This document shows, piece after piece, positions 13,872 through 21,245 of a stretch of DNA of 64,000 nucleotides. Positions within the stretch are counted from its first letter, which is position 1. Each line of letters begins with the position of its first letter. A model generated the notes under the pieces. It was not told the origin of the DNA, made no database searches, and saw only the letters and a list, made by a program, of their open reading frames with translations. Position numbers and translations under genes: made by a program. The stretch lies in the IMG/VR virus record IMGVR_UViG_3300008450_000032, positions 1 to 64,000 of that record; one strand, written 5' to 3'. Source of the stretch: a virus.

Positions 13872-14261
13872 ATGACACACAGTATTAACAACCCATGTGG
13901 TATTTCAGATAAATATCGCGAACGTTATGGTGAAGTATGGGCAAATTTAGATTTTGAAGTTGCCGAAAAGATTTCCGAAGAAGTATTTAAAACGGATCCA
14001 ATGAACACGCTGATTGGAGAACTTTGCATTTACAATCAACGTATTAAAATGACATACAAAGATTTAATTAATTATTCAAAGTCAATGAATATATTAATGA
14101 ATGAAGCCTATGTTGGTGGTACAAAGACTGATATGTTTGATGTTCGAGTAAAATCACAAACATTCACATTGCGCCGTCATGAACTCCGAAAACTTTCTGA
14201 AACTTTAGTGGATGCTAGCTCAGCTGCGCTCCGAGCATATGAACTTGGTTTATATTTATAA
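13872..14261 (+). CDS. Hypothetical helical protein
   Basis: 129 residues, mostly helical (NLDFEVAEKISEEVFKTDPM, DLINYSKSMNILMNEAYVG, LRKLSETLVDASSAALRAYE). No signal, membrane or metal motif is visible. It follows the methyltransferase by two bases and is probably co-expressed with it. Its last codons contain a late-type motif serving the next gene. Confidence 0.65.
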   Translation: MTHSINNPCGISDKYRERYGEVWANLDFEVAEKISEEVFKTDPMNTLIGELCIYNQRIKMTYKDLINYSKSMNILMNEAYVGGTKTDMFDVRVKSQTFTLRRHELRKLSETLVDASSAALRAYELGLYL

Positions 14262-14265
14262 TAAA
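14251..14265 (+). promoter_or_regulatory. Late-type promoter motif overlapping a stop codon
   Basis: TATATTTATAATAAA, six bases before the ATG at 14271. It may instead be chance sequence encoding the LYL end of the upstream protein. Confidence 0.4.
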
Positions 14266-14270
14266 CAAAG

Positions 14271-14435
14271 ATGCATAAGTATAAATTTTCTTATAAAGCA
14301 GATTCCTTAAGGGAAGTAGTTGGTAACGTATCAGCTACTTCTCTGGATGAGGCTATTAAGATGATTGCAGTACTTAAAAATCTGCAGGCTCATCAAATTA
14401 CGGAATTGTTTAATGTTGAAAGGGTAAAATCATGA
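14271..14435 (+). CDS. Very small hypothetical protein
   Basis: 54 residues (KYKFSYKADSLREVVGNVSA, TSLDEAIKMIAVLKNLQAHQ). The beta-then-helix layout with S-L-D-E-A resembles short domains in other small phage proteins, without a known function. Its TGA overlaps the next ATG (ATGA), supporting translation. Confidence 0.6.
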   Translation: MHKYKFSYKADSLREVVGNVSATSLDEAIKMIAVLKNLQAHQITELFNVERVKS

Positions 14436-14875
14436 AAACAATATTCTCATATATTGCAGTAAATTACGCCGAATGGCAATATTTCTTAACGTTAAAAGAA
14501 TCCGAAAAGTTACAGTATTTGTTTGATATATATGAAGCAGAACACTTAAAAGGAACGGCTTCTATCGATTTATCCAAGTTCTTCGAAGCCGTTAAAGAAA
14601 CATTGGTTAGTCAGCAACAAGAACAGTTCCTACCACAAACCGAAGAATTTGGTGCTGATGTTGATCGTGTGGATGTAATGATCGATGATGAAAACATCAT
14701 GATTGAATCTAATAGTCTTAAGGCACTTCGATTCGTATCCTCAAAGTTCATGGAATCGGGGTATATTCTTCAGCGAGATAAAGAAACCGAAAAAATGTTC
14801 CGTAAAGACAAAGTTACTAGGTACCTTCGAGTATATCGCATAATAAACCAAGTATCTGGTATATGTATTAATTAA
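14432..14875 (+). CDS. Hypothetical protein
   Basis: 147 residues with a helical N-terminal half (WQYFLTLKESEKLQYLFDIY) and a more beta-like C-terminal half (VDVMIDDENIMIESNSLKAL, KVTRYLRVYRII). It is coupled by ATGA to the small gene upstream. No known family or motif recognised. Confidence 0.65.
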   Translation: MKTIFSYIAVNYAEWQYFLTLKESEKLQYLFDIYEAEHLKGTASIDLSKFFEAVKETLVSQQQEQFLPQTEEFGADVDRVDVMIDDENIMIESNSLKALRFVSSKFMESGYILQRDKETEKMFRKDKVTRYLRVYRIINQVSGICIN

Positions 14876-14881
14876 TCCGGT

Positions 14882-15445
14882 ATGGCAAAAAAACAACAAG
14901 TTTCTGAAGCAATTCAGAATAAATTCAACAAGCCACAATTTAAACTAGGAGATGCTGTTTATTTTGTATGGCTTGGAAACAAACAATATGGCTATGTTAA
15001 AAAAACAAAACAAACATCGTGGGGTATTCAGTATACTGTGGAATCGGCTTCAGGAGTTAAGTACCCGTGTGGCATCCAGATTCAGGGGCAAAAGACACAG
15101 TATAACACAGGATACATCTTCTATGATGATACTAGATCCATCGGAAACGACGAGTGCATCAAACGAATTATACCAACAACGTATACAAGAGTTTATACAC
15201 AGCCCGCAAGGCCAGAAACTAAAAGCGGAGATGGTGATAAAAGCAGCCGACGAGATGCTTCCGAGAATAGTGGAAAAACTAAATCAACGAGAAAAACAAG
15301 ATCTAGCAAACCAGATGATGTTGCACCTAGCTCTACAGGAAATGGTGCAAGTAATACAAGAAAACGAAAAAATACTAACACAGAGTTAGACAATGCCATT
15401 GAAAAACAAAGAAACTTTTTGAGCGGATTTGTTAAAAAAGATTAG
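14882..15445 (+). CDS. SH3-like domain protein with basic disordered tail
   Basis: 187 residues. Residues about 18-105 form a beta-rich domain (FKLGDAVYFVWLGNKQYGYV, SWGIQYTVESASG, YNTGYIFYDD). Residues 110-187 are Lys/Arg/Ser/Thr-rich and without hydrophobic core. The tail overlaps, in another frame, an open frame (15123-15389) that itself looks like a folded helical protein. Either both are translated, or the tail is shaped by the overlap. Function unknown. Confidence 0.7.
   Translation: MAKKQQVSEAIQNKFNKPQFKLGDAVYFVWLGNKQYGYVKKTKQTSWGIQYTVESASGVKYPCGIQIQGQKTQYNTGYIFYDDTRSIGNDECIKRIIPTTYTRVYTQPARPETKSGDGDKSSRRDASENSGKTKSTRKTRSSKPDDVAPSSTGNGASNTRKRKNTNTELDNAIEKQRNFLSGFVKKD
15123..15389 (+). 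CDS. Overlapping alternative-frame helical protein
   Basis: 88 residues, +1 relative to the gene at 14882 and fully inside it. The sequence is strikingly amphipathic (NELYQQRIQEFIHSPQGQKL, AADEMLPRIVEKLNQREKQD, LANQMMLHLALQEMVQVIQE), unlike a random shadow frame. Starts at 15123 or 15126 (ATGATG) lack a leader. The same frame upstream of that looks like noise. Expression could be by internal initiation or frameshift from 14882. Real coding is inferred from composition only. Confidence 0.5.
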   Translation: MMILDPSETTSASNELYQQRIQEFIHSPQGQKLKAEMVIKAADEMLPRIVEKLNQREKQDLANQMMLHLALQEMVQVIQENEKILTQS

Positions 15446-15473
15446 GACTTACGGAGTTTTCTTCTTATATTTA
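15442..15473 (+). promoter_or_regulatory. TTAGG-class promoter before CAP gene 1
   Basis: TTAGG begins at 15442 and TATATTTA at 15466, exactly 24 apart as in the early-type class of the left cluster. The leader AAAAGAGAGCC also matches that cluster. Confidence 0.7.
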
Positions 15474-15492
15474 TAATATAAAAGAGAGCCTT

Positions 15493-16041
15493 ATGAAAAA
15501 GTTATTCCTAGTATTTAGTGTATTTACATTTAATGTATTATTTTCGCAAAATAATGTTACGCAAATTACATATCAACAACATGTAGATGCAAAAACAAAA
15601 TCTACATCTATATTTGATTGTAAGGCGTATGAATCTAGCGTTATTGCGAGAATAAATGAATATCGAATTCAAAACGGACTATCAGCTCTAGTTTTTGATT
15701 CTGCTTTATATCTCGCTGCGGATTATCAATCTGTTTATATGTCTAATATTAATGAAGTAACACATTATAATGAAACTCTAGGAATGAGTGGTATTACACA
15801 GCGTATTGAATTTTTCATGAATCGTTCTGTAAAAGTTATAGCAGAATGTTCTACTAATTCATCTTTATATTCAAATTTTATAAAAAATATTCCACACGAT
15901 CAGTCAATATTTGAATTATGGAAAAATAGTAAACCACATAATAATATTCTTCTTCGCAATGATATTACAAAGATTGCGGTTTCTATTTCTAGAAATAATA
16001 ATTCAGAATATTTATATGCATGTTTAACCGTTTGTAATTAA
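15493..16041 (+). CDS. Secreted CAP-domain (SCP/PR-1-like) protein 1
   Basis: 182 residues. A signal peptide (MKKLFLVFSVFTFNVLFS, cleavage after about residue 18-19) precedes a CAP-like domain: VIARINEYRIQNGLSALVFD, LYLAADYQSVYMSN and THYNE, with the canonical helix and His/Glu area. The end lacks part of the usual W-x-x-S-x-x-H core (FELWKNSKPHNNILL is the likely equivalent). It would be exported to the periplasm or envelope. CAP proteins bind sterols, lipids or other proteins in cells, and the phage role is unknown. It is paralogous in layout to the gene at 18041, with an almost identical promoter and signal start. Confidence 0.75.
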   Translation: MKKLFLVFSVFTFNVLFSQNNVTQITYQQHVDAKTKSTSIFDCKAYESSVIARINEYRIQNGLSALVFDSALYLAADYQSVYMSNINEVTHYNETLGMSGITQRIEFFMNRSVKVIAECSTNSSLYSNFIKNIPHDQSIFELWKNSKPHNNILLRNDITKIAVSISRNNNSEYLYACLTVCN

Positions 16042-16045
16042 ACAT

Positions 16046-16074
16046 AAAAAAAGGGGCTATGAGCCCCTTTTTAT
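16046..16074. terminator. Bidirectional terminator
   Basis: AAAAGGGGCT pairs with AGCCCCTTTT around ATG. A and T runs on either side let it serve both the CAP gene (+) and the tagged gene (-). Confidence 0.9.
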
Positions 16075-16089
16075 TTTAATATATTAAAT

Positions 16090-17610
16090 TTACCAAATTG
16101 GACAATCTAACGTTCCCTGACCGGTCCATGTTTTTTCACCTTTATTTTTTCCAGGTATAGTTTTTGGTTTACCATTACCTCTTCCTGGGGAAGGCCATGA
16201 TATAGATCCATACCATTCTCCAGATACTTTAATAGCCGGCGCGGTAGTAGTTGGTATAGTTATAGTCGATGTTGTTTTAATAGATATTTGACCGTAACTT
16301 CCTTTGTAATTACCATATTTTGCTTCATATGCATCAACTATTTTTTGATCATATTGTGGATTAGCAGTTCCATTTTCTAGTGTTTTACGTCGTTTAGCTA
16401 ATGGATATGCAGCTCGATCAGCGTCAGTCCATTCAGGGCCGTTATTCGGTTTACGTTCTGGTGTGTCGACAATTAATTTCCACTCTCCTTTTGGTATTGT
16501 TGTATCAACAACGTTTGACAAAGATGTTTGTATTGCTGTCAAGCGATCATCAACTAATGTTACATTTGCAGCAGTTGTATATTTTCCAGCAGATTTATAT
16601 GATGTTGGAACTTTACTTGTTGACGATCCAGCTTTTATATATACCTCAATTATTTTTTGATCTGCAGGTATTGAATTTAGTAAAGTTTCTAATGTTTCTT
16701 TAAATGCAGTTTCATTCTCAGCAGACACTGCAACATTATCATCTCCTAAGAAAAAATTTTGTAATTTAGGATTAGTAGCGGTTATATCTGGATATGAAAA
16801 TGTATATGTATATATTTCTGGTGGCGTCGGATCGGCTGCTTCTTCTCGTTCGATAGATCCTTTGCCAGGTCCAATTCGTATGCTTGAAGCTTCTTTAATA
16901 GCCTTTTCCATATTCCATTGTACTAATTTTCCTAACGGGTTATCAGCATTAGCTTTATTATGAACTGTGGCTTTTTGTGTAGCTTTTTCTTCAAAATATT
17001 TTAGTAATGCAATTTTATCTTGTTCGGTAATTGTAGTATAAACAAATTGTGTTTTCTCTAGAGATGCTTTAATTTTATTTAAATCTGCCTTATTGAATGC
17101 ACTAATAGCAGATTTTTCATTAGTAGCTAATGATGTTTTAGTAGGATCTGATTCTGGTTTTAACATAGCTAATATGCGTATAGCACGAGTTTCTGGTCGC
17201 TGATCAAAACTTCTAGGTTCAAAATAAATATTAGCAGAAATACTTGTCTGTAAATAGTCGGTAAACTCTTGTAATTTATTTTGATCTAAGTTATAAACAT
17301 TATTTTTACTTAAAGTTTGTAAATGTTTTAATAATGTATTAGTTGCATTAACATTAATACCTTTAGATTCTTTAGCAACACCGCCAGACCAATATTCTAG
17401 ATATTTTTTTGCTGAACTATTATTTTTTGATTTTTTATTCCACCAGTCTAGTACTGGTTTATATGCTGGCATCGATGTAACCGCGGAGCTTTCAGTACCT
17501 GCAGCTGCAGCTTGTTCCATTATGGTTAAGATTTGATGCACATCGGTATTATTTAAATTTTTAACACCAAACCTAAGCATATTTTCTGCTAATAATTTTT
17601 CTAATTTCAT
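16090..17610 (-). CDS. Tagged protein, second tag form (KLLAENMLRFG), probably head-packaged
   Basis: 506 residues. It starts MKLEKLLAENMLRFGVKNL. The L-L-A-E core is followed by N-M-x-R-F-G-x-K-N-L, a block shared with the two other reverse-strand proteins. A second possible site, LTIMEQ, follows at about residue 34. The body is Lys/Ser/Thr-rich, helical in the first half, with a beta-rich second half (YTYTFSYPDITATN) and a Gly/Pro-rich C-terminus (WPSPGRGNGKPKTIPG). No enzyme motif is recognised. It ends at a shared terminator with CAP gene 1 and follows the 17624 gene. Confidence 0.7.
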   Translation of the reverse strand: MKLEKLLAENMLRFGVKNLNNTDVHQILTIMEQAAAAGTESSAVTSMPAYKPVLDWWNKKSKNNSSAKKYLEYWSGGVAKESKGINVNATNTLLKHLQTLSKNNVYNLDQNKLQEFTDYLQTSISANIYFEPRSFDQRPETRAIRILAMLKPESDPTKTSLATNEKSAISAFNKADLNKIKASLEKTQFVYTTITEQDKIALLKYFEEKATQKATVHNKANADNPLGKLVQWNMEKAIKEASSIRIGPGKGSIEREEAADPTPPEIYTYTFSYPDITATNPKLQNFFLGDDNVAVSAENETAFKETLETLLNSIPADQKIIEVYIKAGSSTSKVPTSYKSAGKYTTAANVTLVDDRLTAIQTSLSNVVDTTIPKGEWKLIVDTPERKPNNGPEWTDADRAAYPLAKRRKTLENGTANPQYDQKIVDAYEAKYGNYKGSYGQISIKTTSTITIPTTTAPAIKVSGEWYGSISWPSPGRGNGKPKTIPGKNKGEKTWTGQGTLDCPIW

Positions 17611-17623
17611 TATCTTCCTAAAT

Positions 17624-17932
17624 TTATAATCCTATATCATGTTTCATTGTATCCCACAATCTACGAGATGCATTTAATAAACGACGCTGATCCAATTTAT
17701 ATTTGTATCGTTTTGTCATCCGGTACCATTTACGACGAATTGCTTTAGCAACTTTTTTAAGCCATTCATCGATAGGACCTGCATTTTCAATTGCAGTCAT
17801 TACTTCGATAAACCCTTCTAAATCATCATCATTAATTGCTTCTAATTTAGCATCTAATTCTGCAGTATCGACTGATTCTTTTAGATTTTTAGTGCCAAAA
17901 CGACGCATATTTTCTTGTAAACTATGTTTCAT
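17624..17932 (-). CDS. Small tagged protein, second tag form
   Basis: 102 residues. MKHSLQENMRRFGTKNLKES shares the E-N-M-x-R-F-G-x-K-N-L block with its two reverse-strand neighbours. An acidic stretch (LDAKLEAINDDDLEGFIEVM) is followed by a strongly basic C-terminal half (KVAKAIRRKWYRMTKRYKYK), suggesting DNA or membrane contact after processing. A late-type motif on this strand lies upstream at 17951-17967. The 16090 gene follows 13 bases downstream and is probably co-transcribed. Confidence 0.7.
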   Translation of the reverse strand: MKHSLQENMRRFGTKNLKESVDTAELDAKLEAINDDDLEGFIEVMTAIENAGPIDEWLKKVAKAIRRKWYRMTKRYKYKLDQRRLLNASRRLWDTMKHDIGL

Positions 17933-17950
17933 TATGTTCCTGTTAGGTTT

Positions 17951-17967
17951 CTTTAATATAAATATTA
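17951..17967 (-). promoter_or_regulatory. Late-type promoter motif (reverse strand)
   Basis: Read on the minus strand: TAATATTTATATTAAAG, then AAACCTAACAGGAACATA and the ATG at 17932. Confidence 0.7.
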
Positions 17968-17989
17968 TACAGAAAAAAATATCAAGAAA

Positions 17990-18021
17990 TTAGGATATCC
18001 GAATATTTCTTCTTATATTTA
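17990..18021 (+). promoter_or_regulatory. TTAGG-class promoter before CAP gene 2
   Basis: TTAGG begins at 17990 and TATATTTA at 18014, 24 apart. From 18010 to the start the sequence is nearly identical to that before CAP gene 1. Confidence 0.7.
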
Positions 18022-18040
18022 TAATATAAAAGAGAGCCCC

Positions 18041-18628
18041 ATGAAAAAGTTATTCCTAGTATTTAGTGTTGCTGTTAGTAGTTTCGCATTCAGCCAAGCT
18101 GAAACACCAATTGATTATTCAAAATTTAATTACTCGTTATTAGAGCGTATGATCATTGATGAAATTAATGACTATCGCGTTACTATTGGCTTAAAAGAGT
18201 TGTATACATCTAAAGTTTTGAAAGATTCGTATTCTTCTGTAACAGCAAGTATTAATGCTAAACAAGATAAATCATTTCATACCACATTTAATCATTATGA
18301 TAATATAGTGACAGAAAAATTATATAATGAATTATACAAATCTACTAACGGAGAATGTGGCAATGAAATGCCATTCAATCTCTTTATAAAACAATCCGGT
18401 GAAATTATTGCTATAGCTTCGTCTGAATATTCTACGACATACGAAGATTTAGCAACATCTATAGTACAAGCTTGGTTAGATTCCCCAGGCCATAAAAAAA
18501 TAATAGAAACAAAATTCGAGCATGCTTCAGGGCATCCGGGTCAGATTAGTTGTTGCGTAAAAAAATCAACCTCTGACATATTTTATTTTGCTGTTGGGTT
18601 TGTATTATTAGAATATATCTCAAATTAA
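18041..18628 (+). CDS. Secreted CAP-domain (SCP/PR-1-like) protein 2
   Basis: 195 residues with a signal peptide (MKKLFLVFSVAVSSFAFSQA) matching that of CAP gene 1 over the first 10 residues. The CAP core is clearer here: IIDEINDYRVTIGLKELYTS near the start, and AWLDSPGHKKIIETKFEHAS near 145-165 with the expected W-x-x-S-P-G-H-x-x-x-I. It would be exported. Whether it is secreted from the infected cell or stays in the periplasm cannot be told. It shares a terminator with the facing tagged gene at 18691. The duplicated layout implies a unit copied as a whole. Confidence 0.8.
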   Translation: MKKLFLVFSVAVSSFAFSQAETPIDYSKFNYSLLERMIIDEINDYRVTIGLKELYTSKVLKDSYSSVTASINAKQDKSFHTTFNHYDNIVTEKLYNELYKSTNGECGNEMPFNLFIKQSGEIIAIASSEYSTTYEDLATSIVQAWLDSPGHKKIIETKFEHASGHPGQISCCVKKSTSDIFYFAVGFVLLEYISN

Positions 18629-18648
18629 TCATAAAATATAAACATAAA

Positions 18649-18673
18649 AAAAGACCCCGGAAGGGGTCTTTTA
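18649..18673. terminator. Bidirectional terminator
   Basis: AAAAGACCCC pairs with GGGGTCTTTT across GGAA. It lies between CAP gene 2 (+) and the tagged gene (-), as at 16046. Confidence 0.9.
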
Positions 18674-18690
18674 ACTTGTTACTATTATTT

Positions 18691-19695
18691 TTAAACAAAT
18701 GGTTTGAAGTATGTATTATAATAATTTGCAGATACCAAATCCATCATATATTTTAAAGTTGGATCATTTGTTGGGATATTATCATTATCTTTAAATATAC
18801 TACGTAAATTTGCATTTAATGTTGTATCATAAACTTTGCCTATAATTTGTTTAATCTTTCCTTGTTCGTCATATACAAATAACCAACGATACCATGGAAT
18901 TTTTAGTGGATCCTTTAAAACTCCAGGATTCCATTTTACTTCAAATGCTGCTAACCGATTTGGCATTGCTTTTAACTGTGGTGGTAATGCACTAGTACTA
19001 GTTTTTAAACTTGTCGGGTCAATTATTCTACCTGTTGATGATTTCCCATCTTTTGTATAGTATGACCCATGGGCAATAAATGTAGGTTTAATATCAGTTA
19101 TTGTGATTATATCAGTCACTGATAAATAACTAAAAGTTAATCTAACCGTTATAACTTGCCCAGCTAAATCTAGTTTACCACCGGTGTTATACACTGCGCT
19201 AGAAATAACCGTGTTATTTGGTAGAGATGCTCCTAATTTTATTCCGGATTTTTCTAATAATGGTAGCAATGCAGTTTTACATGCTTCAGCGCGTTGAGCT
19301 GCTAGATCTTTATTTTTTTGATATAATACAGTTTCTGTTGGCGTTGCTTTTGTATTATTTAATTCGAAGTCAAACCCAGTAGCTTTTCCACCCCATGAAT
19401 TACTTGCACCACCTTGAAAACTAGCACGTATCAATTTGATTGATTTATTATCCAACATTTTTTTAGCTTCTGGGTTAGAATTAATAGCACCCATTATGCC
19501 TTTAAGCATTTCGTTGATATAGCTAGATGCATCAAATTTACCAGCTGCTAAATTATAAGTTTGCTTATATGGAATAGTTACTGTACCACTAGGCGATTTG
19601 GCTTGTTCTGACAAACTAGCTAGTTTATCAATAGTTGTTTGATCTAAGTTTTTTGCCCCAAATCGAAGCAGATTTTCTGCTAATGTGTTTTTCAT
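18691..19695 (-). CDS. Tagged protein, second tag form, with an OmpA-like stretch
   Basis: 334 residues beginning MKNTLAENLLRFGAKNLDQT, with a further candidate site LASLSEQ at about residue 31. The first half of the body has an OmpA-like or periplasmic-domain feel (KNKDLAAQRAEACKTALLPL following a beta strand), a pattern also found in peptidoglycan-binding domains, but the match is partial. The second half is beta-rich (VITVRLTFSYLSVTDIITIT). No catalytic motif recognised. It pairs with CAP gene 2 as the 16090 gene pairs with CAP gene 1. Confidence 0.7.
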   Translation of the reverse strand: MKNTLAENLLRFGAKNLDQTTIDKLASLSEQAKSPSGTVTIPYKQTYNLAAGKFDASSYINEMLKGIMGAINSNPEAKKMLDNKSIKLIRASFQGGASNSWGGKATGFDFELNNTKATPTETVLYQKNKDLAAQRAEACKTALLPLLEKSGIKLGASLPNNTVISSAVYNTGGKLDLAGQVITVRLTFSYLSVTDIITITDIKPTFIAHGSYYTKDGKSSTGRIIDPTSLKTSTSALPPQLKAMPNRLAAFEVKWNPGVLKDPLKIPWYRWLFVYDEQGKIKQIIGKVYDTTLNANLRSIFKDNDNIPTNDPTLKYMMDLVSANYYNTYFKPFV

Positions 19696-19713
19696 TATGT
19701 TCCTTTTAGGTTT

Positions 19714-19730
19714 CTTTAATATAAATATAC
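19714..19730 (-). promoter_or_regulatory. Late-type promoter motif (reverse strand)
   Basis: Read on the minus strand: GTATATTTATATTAAAG, then AAACCTAAAAGGAACATA and the ATG at 19695. The stretch is nearly identical to that before the 17624 gene. Confidence 0.75.
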
Positions 19731-19752
19731 ATACATTGAAAAACCAGGTATA

Positions 19753-19785
19753 TTAGGTTATTTGAATTATTTTTCTTATATTATA
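19753..19785 (+). promoter_or_regulatory. TTAGG-class promoter before the UVDE gene
   Basis: TTAGG begins at 19753 and TATATTATA at 19777, 24 apart. The ATG at 19796 follows after a short A-rich leader. Confidence 0.6.
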
Positions 19786-19795
19786 AAAAAATGCT

Positions 19796-20824
19796 ATGAT
19801 TAGACACGGTTATGCATGTAATAATATGCACTTAGGCGAGCAAGGTATCCGTACCGGTCGCACAATGATTGACAGAAAATTTCGACTAGGCGGGTTACAA
19901 CTTGCTTCTGATATTTCTCTTGCTAACGCAAAAGATCTTCTCAAGATTCTGCAATGGAACGAGGCCAATGGTATTCGACTATTTCGTATCGGTTCAGAAT
20001 TATTTCCTCGTTGGAATCATTATCGTTTAGAAGATTTGCCAGGCATCGATGAGATTGCAATGCACTTACGTGCTGCAGGTGATTATGCTCGAGCGCACGG
20101 CCATCGTGTTACTACGCATCCTGGTCCATTCCATATCTTAGGTAGTCCCGATCCAGTGGTTGTAGAAAATTCTATTATCGGTTTAGAACGACATTCTGAA
20201 ATGTTTGACCTTATGGGCTTTGCTCCGAGTTTCGAAAACAAGATCAATATTCATATTGGTGCTACATATGGCGACAAGCCCACTACTATTGCTAGATGGT
20301 TACAGAATTGGGATCGTTTGTCTGACTCTTGCAAGTCTCGTCTTGTTGTAGAAAATGACGACAAGGCTTCTATGTACTCAGTTCGTGATTTGTATGAGAC
20401 GGTTCATCAAGCTATTGCTATTCCTATCACGTTTGACTATTGGCATCATACTTTCAATACTGGTGACTTGTCCGAAGAAGAAGCATTCTTTATGGCGCGT
20501 GAAACTTGGCAACTTCATGGTGTTACTCAATGCACTCATTACTCAGAATCGCGACGTCGCGAAGCACAGGTACTTATTGAGCGTATGTTTGATCATCATG
20601 GTATCGACATGGCTGACTTGCCCAATTGGCCTACTTTCCACAAGCAATACAAAGAGTTTACCAAGATCAAAGAACAGGCACACGCTGACTTTATTCTTGC
20701 TACTCCTAACACTTACAATGTTATAGATTTAGATATTGTGGTTGAGGCAAAGGCTAAAGAGCAAGCGCTTATCCGGGTAGGTGTCGAATGCTGTAAAACT
20801 CCGGAGCTGTTTTTGGTAGATTGA
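19796..20824 (+). CDS. uvsE: UV-damage endonuclease (UVDE/UvsE family)
   Basis: 342 residues, TIM-barrel type. The sequence LGGLQLASDISLANAKDLLK, NGIRLFRIGSELFPRWNHY, RVTTHPGPFHILGSPD, INIHIGATYGDK, RLVVENDD and TFDYWHHTF carries the His, Glu and Asp metal ligands in the family order. It nicks DNA 5' to UV photoproducts, starting an alternative excision repair. Phages of this type use it to repair virion DNA. The length is typical. Its base composition is somewhat less AT-rich than its neighbours, so later acquisition is possible. Confidence 0.93.
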   Translation: MIRHGYACNNMHLGEQGIRTGRTMIDRKFRLGGLQLASDISLANAKDLLKILQWNEANGIRLFRIGSELFPRWNHYRLEDLPGIDEIAMHLRAAGDYARAHGHRVTTHPGPFHILGSPDPVVVENSIIGLERHSEMFDLMGFAPSFENKINIHIGATYGDKPTTIARWLQNWDRLSDSCKSRLVVENDDKASMYSVRDLYETVHQAIAIPITFDYWHHTFNTGDLSEEEAFFMARETWQLHGVTQCTHYSESRRREAQVLIERMFDHHGIDMADLPNWPTFHKQYKEFTKIKEQAHADFILATPNTYNVIDLDIVVEAKAKEQALIRVGVECCKTPELFLVD

Positions 20825-20840
20825 TATTTATATTATATAA
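20823..20840 (+). promoter_or_regulatory. Late-type promoter motif overlapping the uvsE stop
   Basis: GATATTTATATTATATAA begins at the TGA of uvsE and lies 28 bases before the ATG at 20868. Confidence 0.6.
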
Positions 20841-20867
20841 GTATAAATTTATAAAACTAACAAAGTT

Positions 20868-21047
20868 ATGGCAAATTACAAATTCAAAAACAAAATTACA
20901 GATGACATCGAGGATGCAATCAACATCATTCAAATGGTTGGTAAAGCGTTAAATGAAGGTAAAACTGATAAACCATCAGCTCTTACAAATTTAGCAGCAG
21001 CTCTTAAGAAGTTAGAATCTGCTCGTTATTATATCGAACGAGATTAA
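20868..21047 (+). CDS. Very small hypothetical protein
   Basis: 59 residues (NKITDDIEDAINIIQMVGKA, PSALTNLAAALKKLESARYY). Two helices, charged. The start MANYKF and stop are clear, and packing with neighbours is tight. No family recognised. Confidence 0.65.
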   Translation: MANYKFKNKITDDIEDAINIIQMVGKALNEGKTDKPSALTNLAAALKKLESARYYIERD

Positions 21048-21059
21048 TCAAATCCACAT

Positions 21060-21224
21060 ATGGCAAAATCAAAAAACAGTAAACCTCCAAAAGGTTTCAA
21101 GCGATTACAGTGCAAATATTGCGATAATGTATCAGACCGAGTAGATGACAATGCAACCTCAATTACATGTTGGCAATGCACATCGAAATTAGTTAATGGT
21201 CAAGTCTTGGAAATACGCAAGTAA
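21060..21224 (+). CDS. Small zinc-ribbon protein
   Basis: 54 residues. Two Cys pairs, CKYC (about 18-21) and CWQC (about 37-40), 15 residues apart, give a zinc-ribbon or rubredoxin-like knuckle. The basic N-terminus (AKSKNSKPPKGFKRLQ) would suit nucleic acid contact. It could be a transcription-related accessory factor, which is inference. It is preceded by the small gene at 20868 and followed by the HD gene. Confidence 0.7.
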   Translation: MAKSKNSKPPKGFKRLQCKYCDNVSDRVDDNATSITCWQCTSKLVNGQVLEIRK

Positions 21225-21245
21225 TATACTATTATTTAATAAACT

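Noticed and set aside
14952-15122. Upstream part of the nested frame in the 14882 gene
   Set aside because: The translation before 15123 looks random, and only the part from 15123 on looks like protein.
16401-16703. Forward open frames within the reverse-strand gene at 16090-17610
   Set aside because: They are antisense shadows without promoter or leader.
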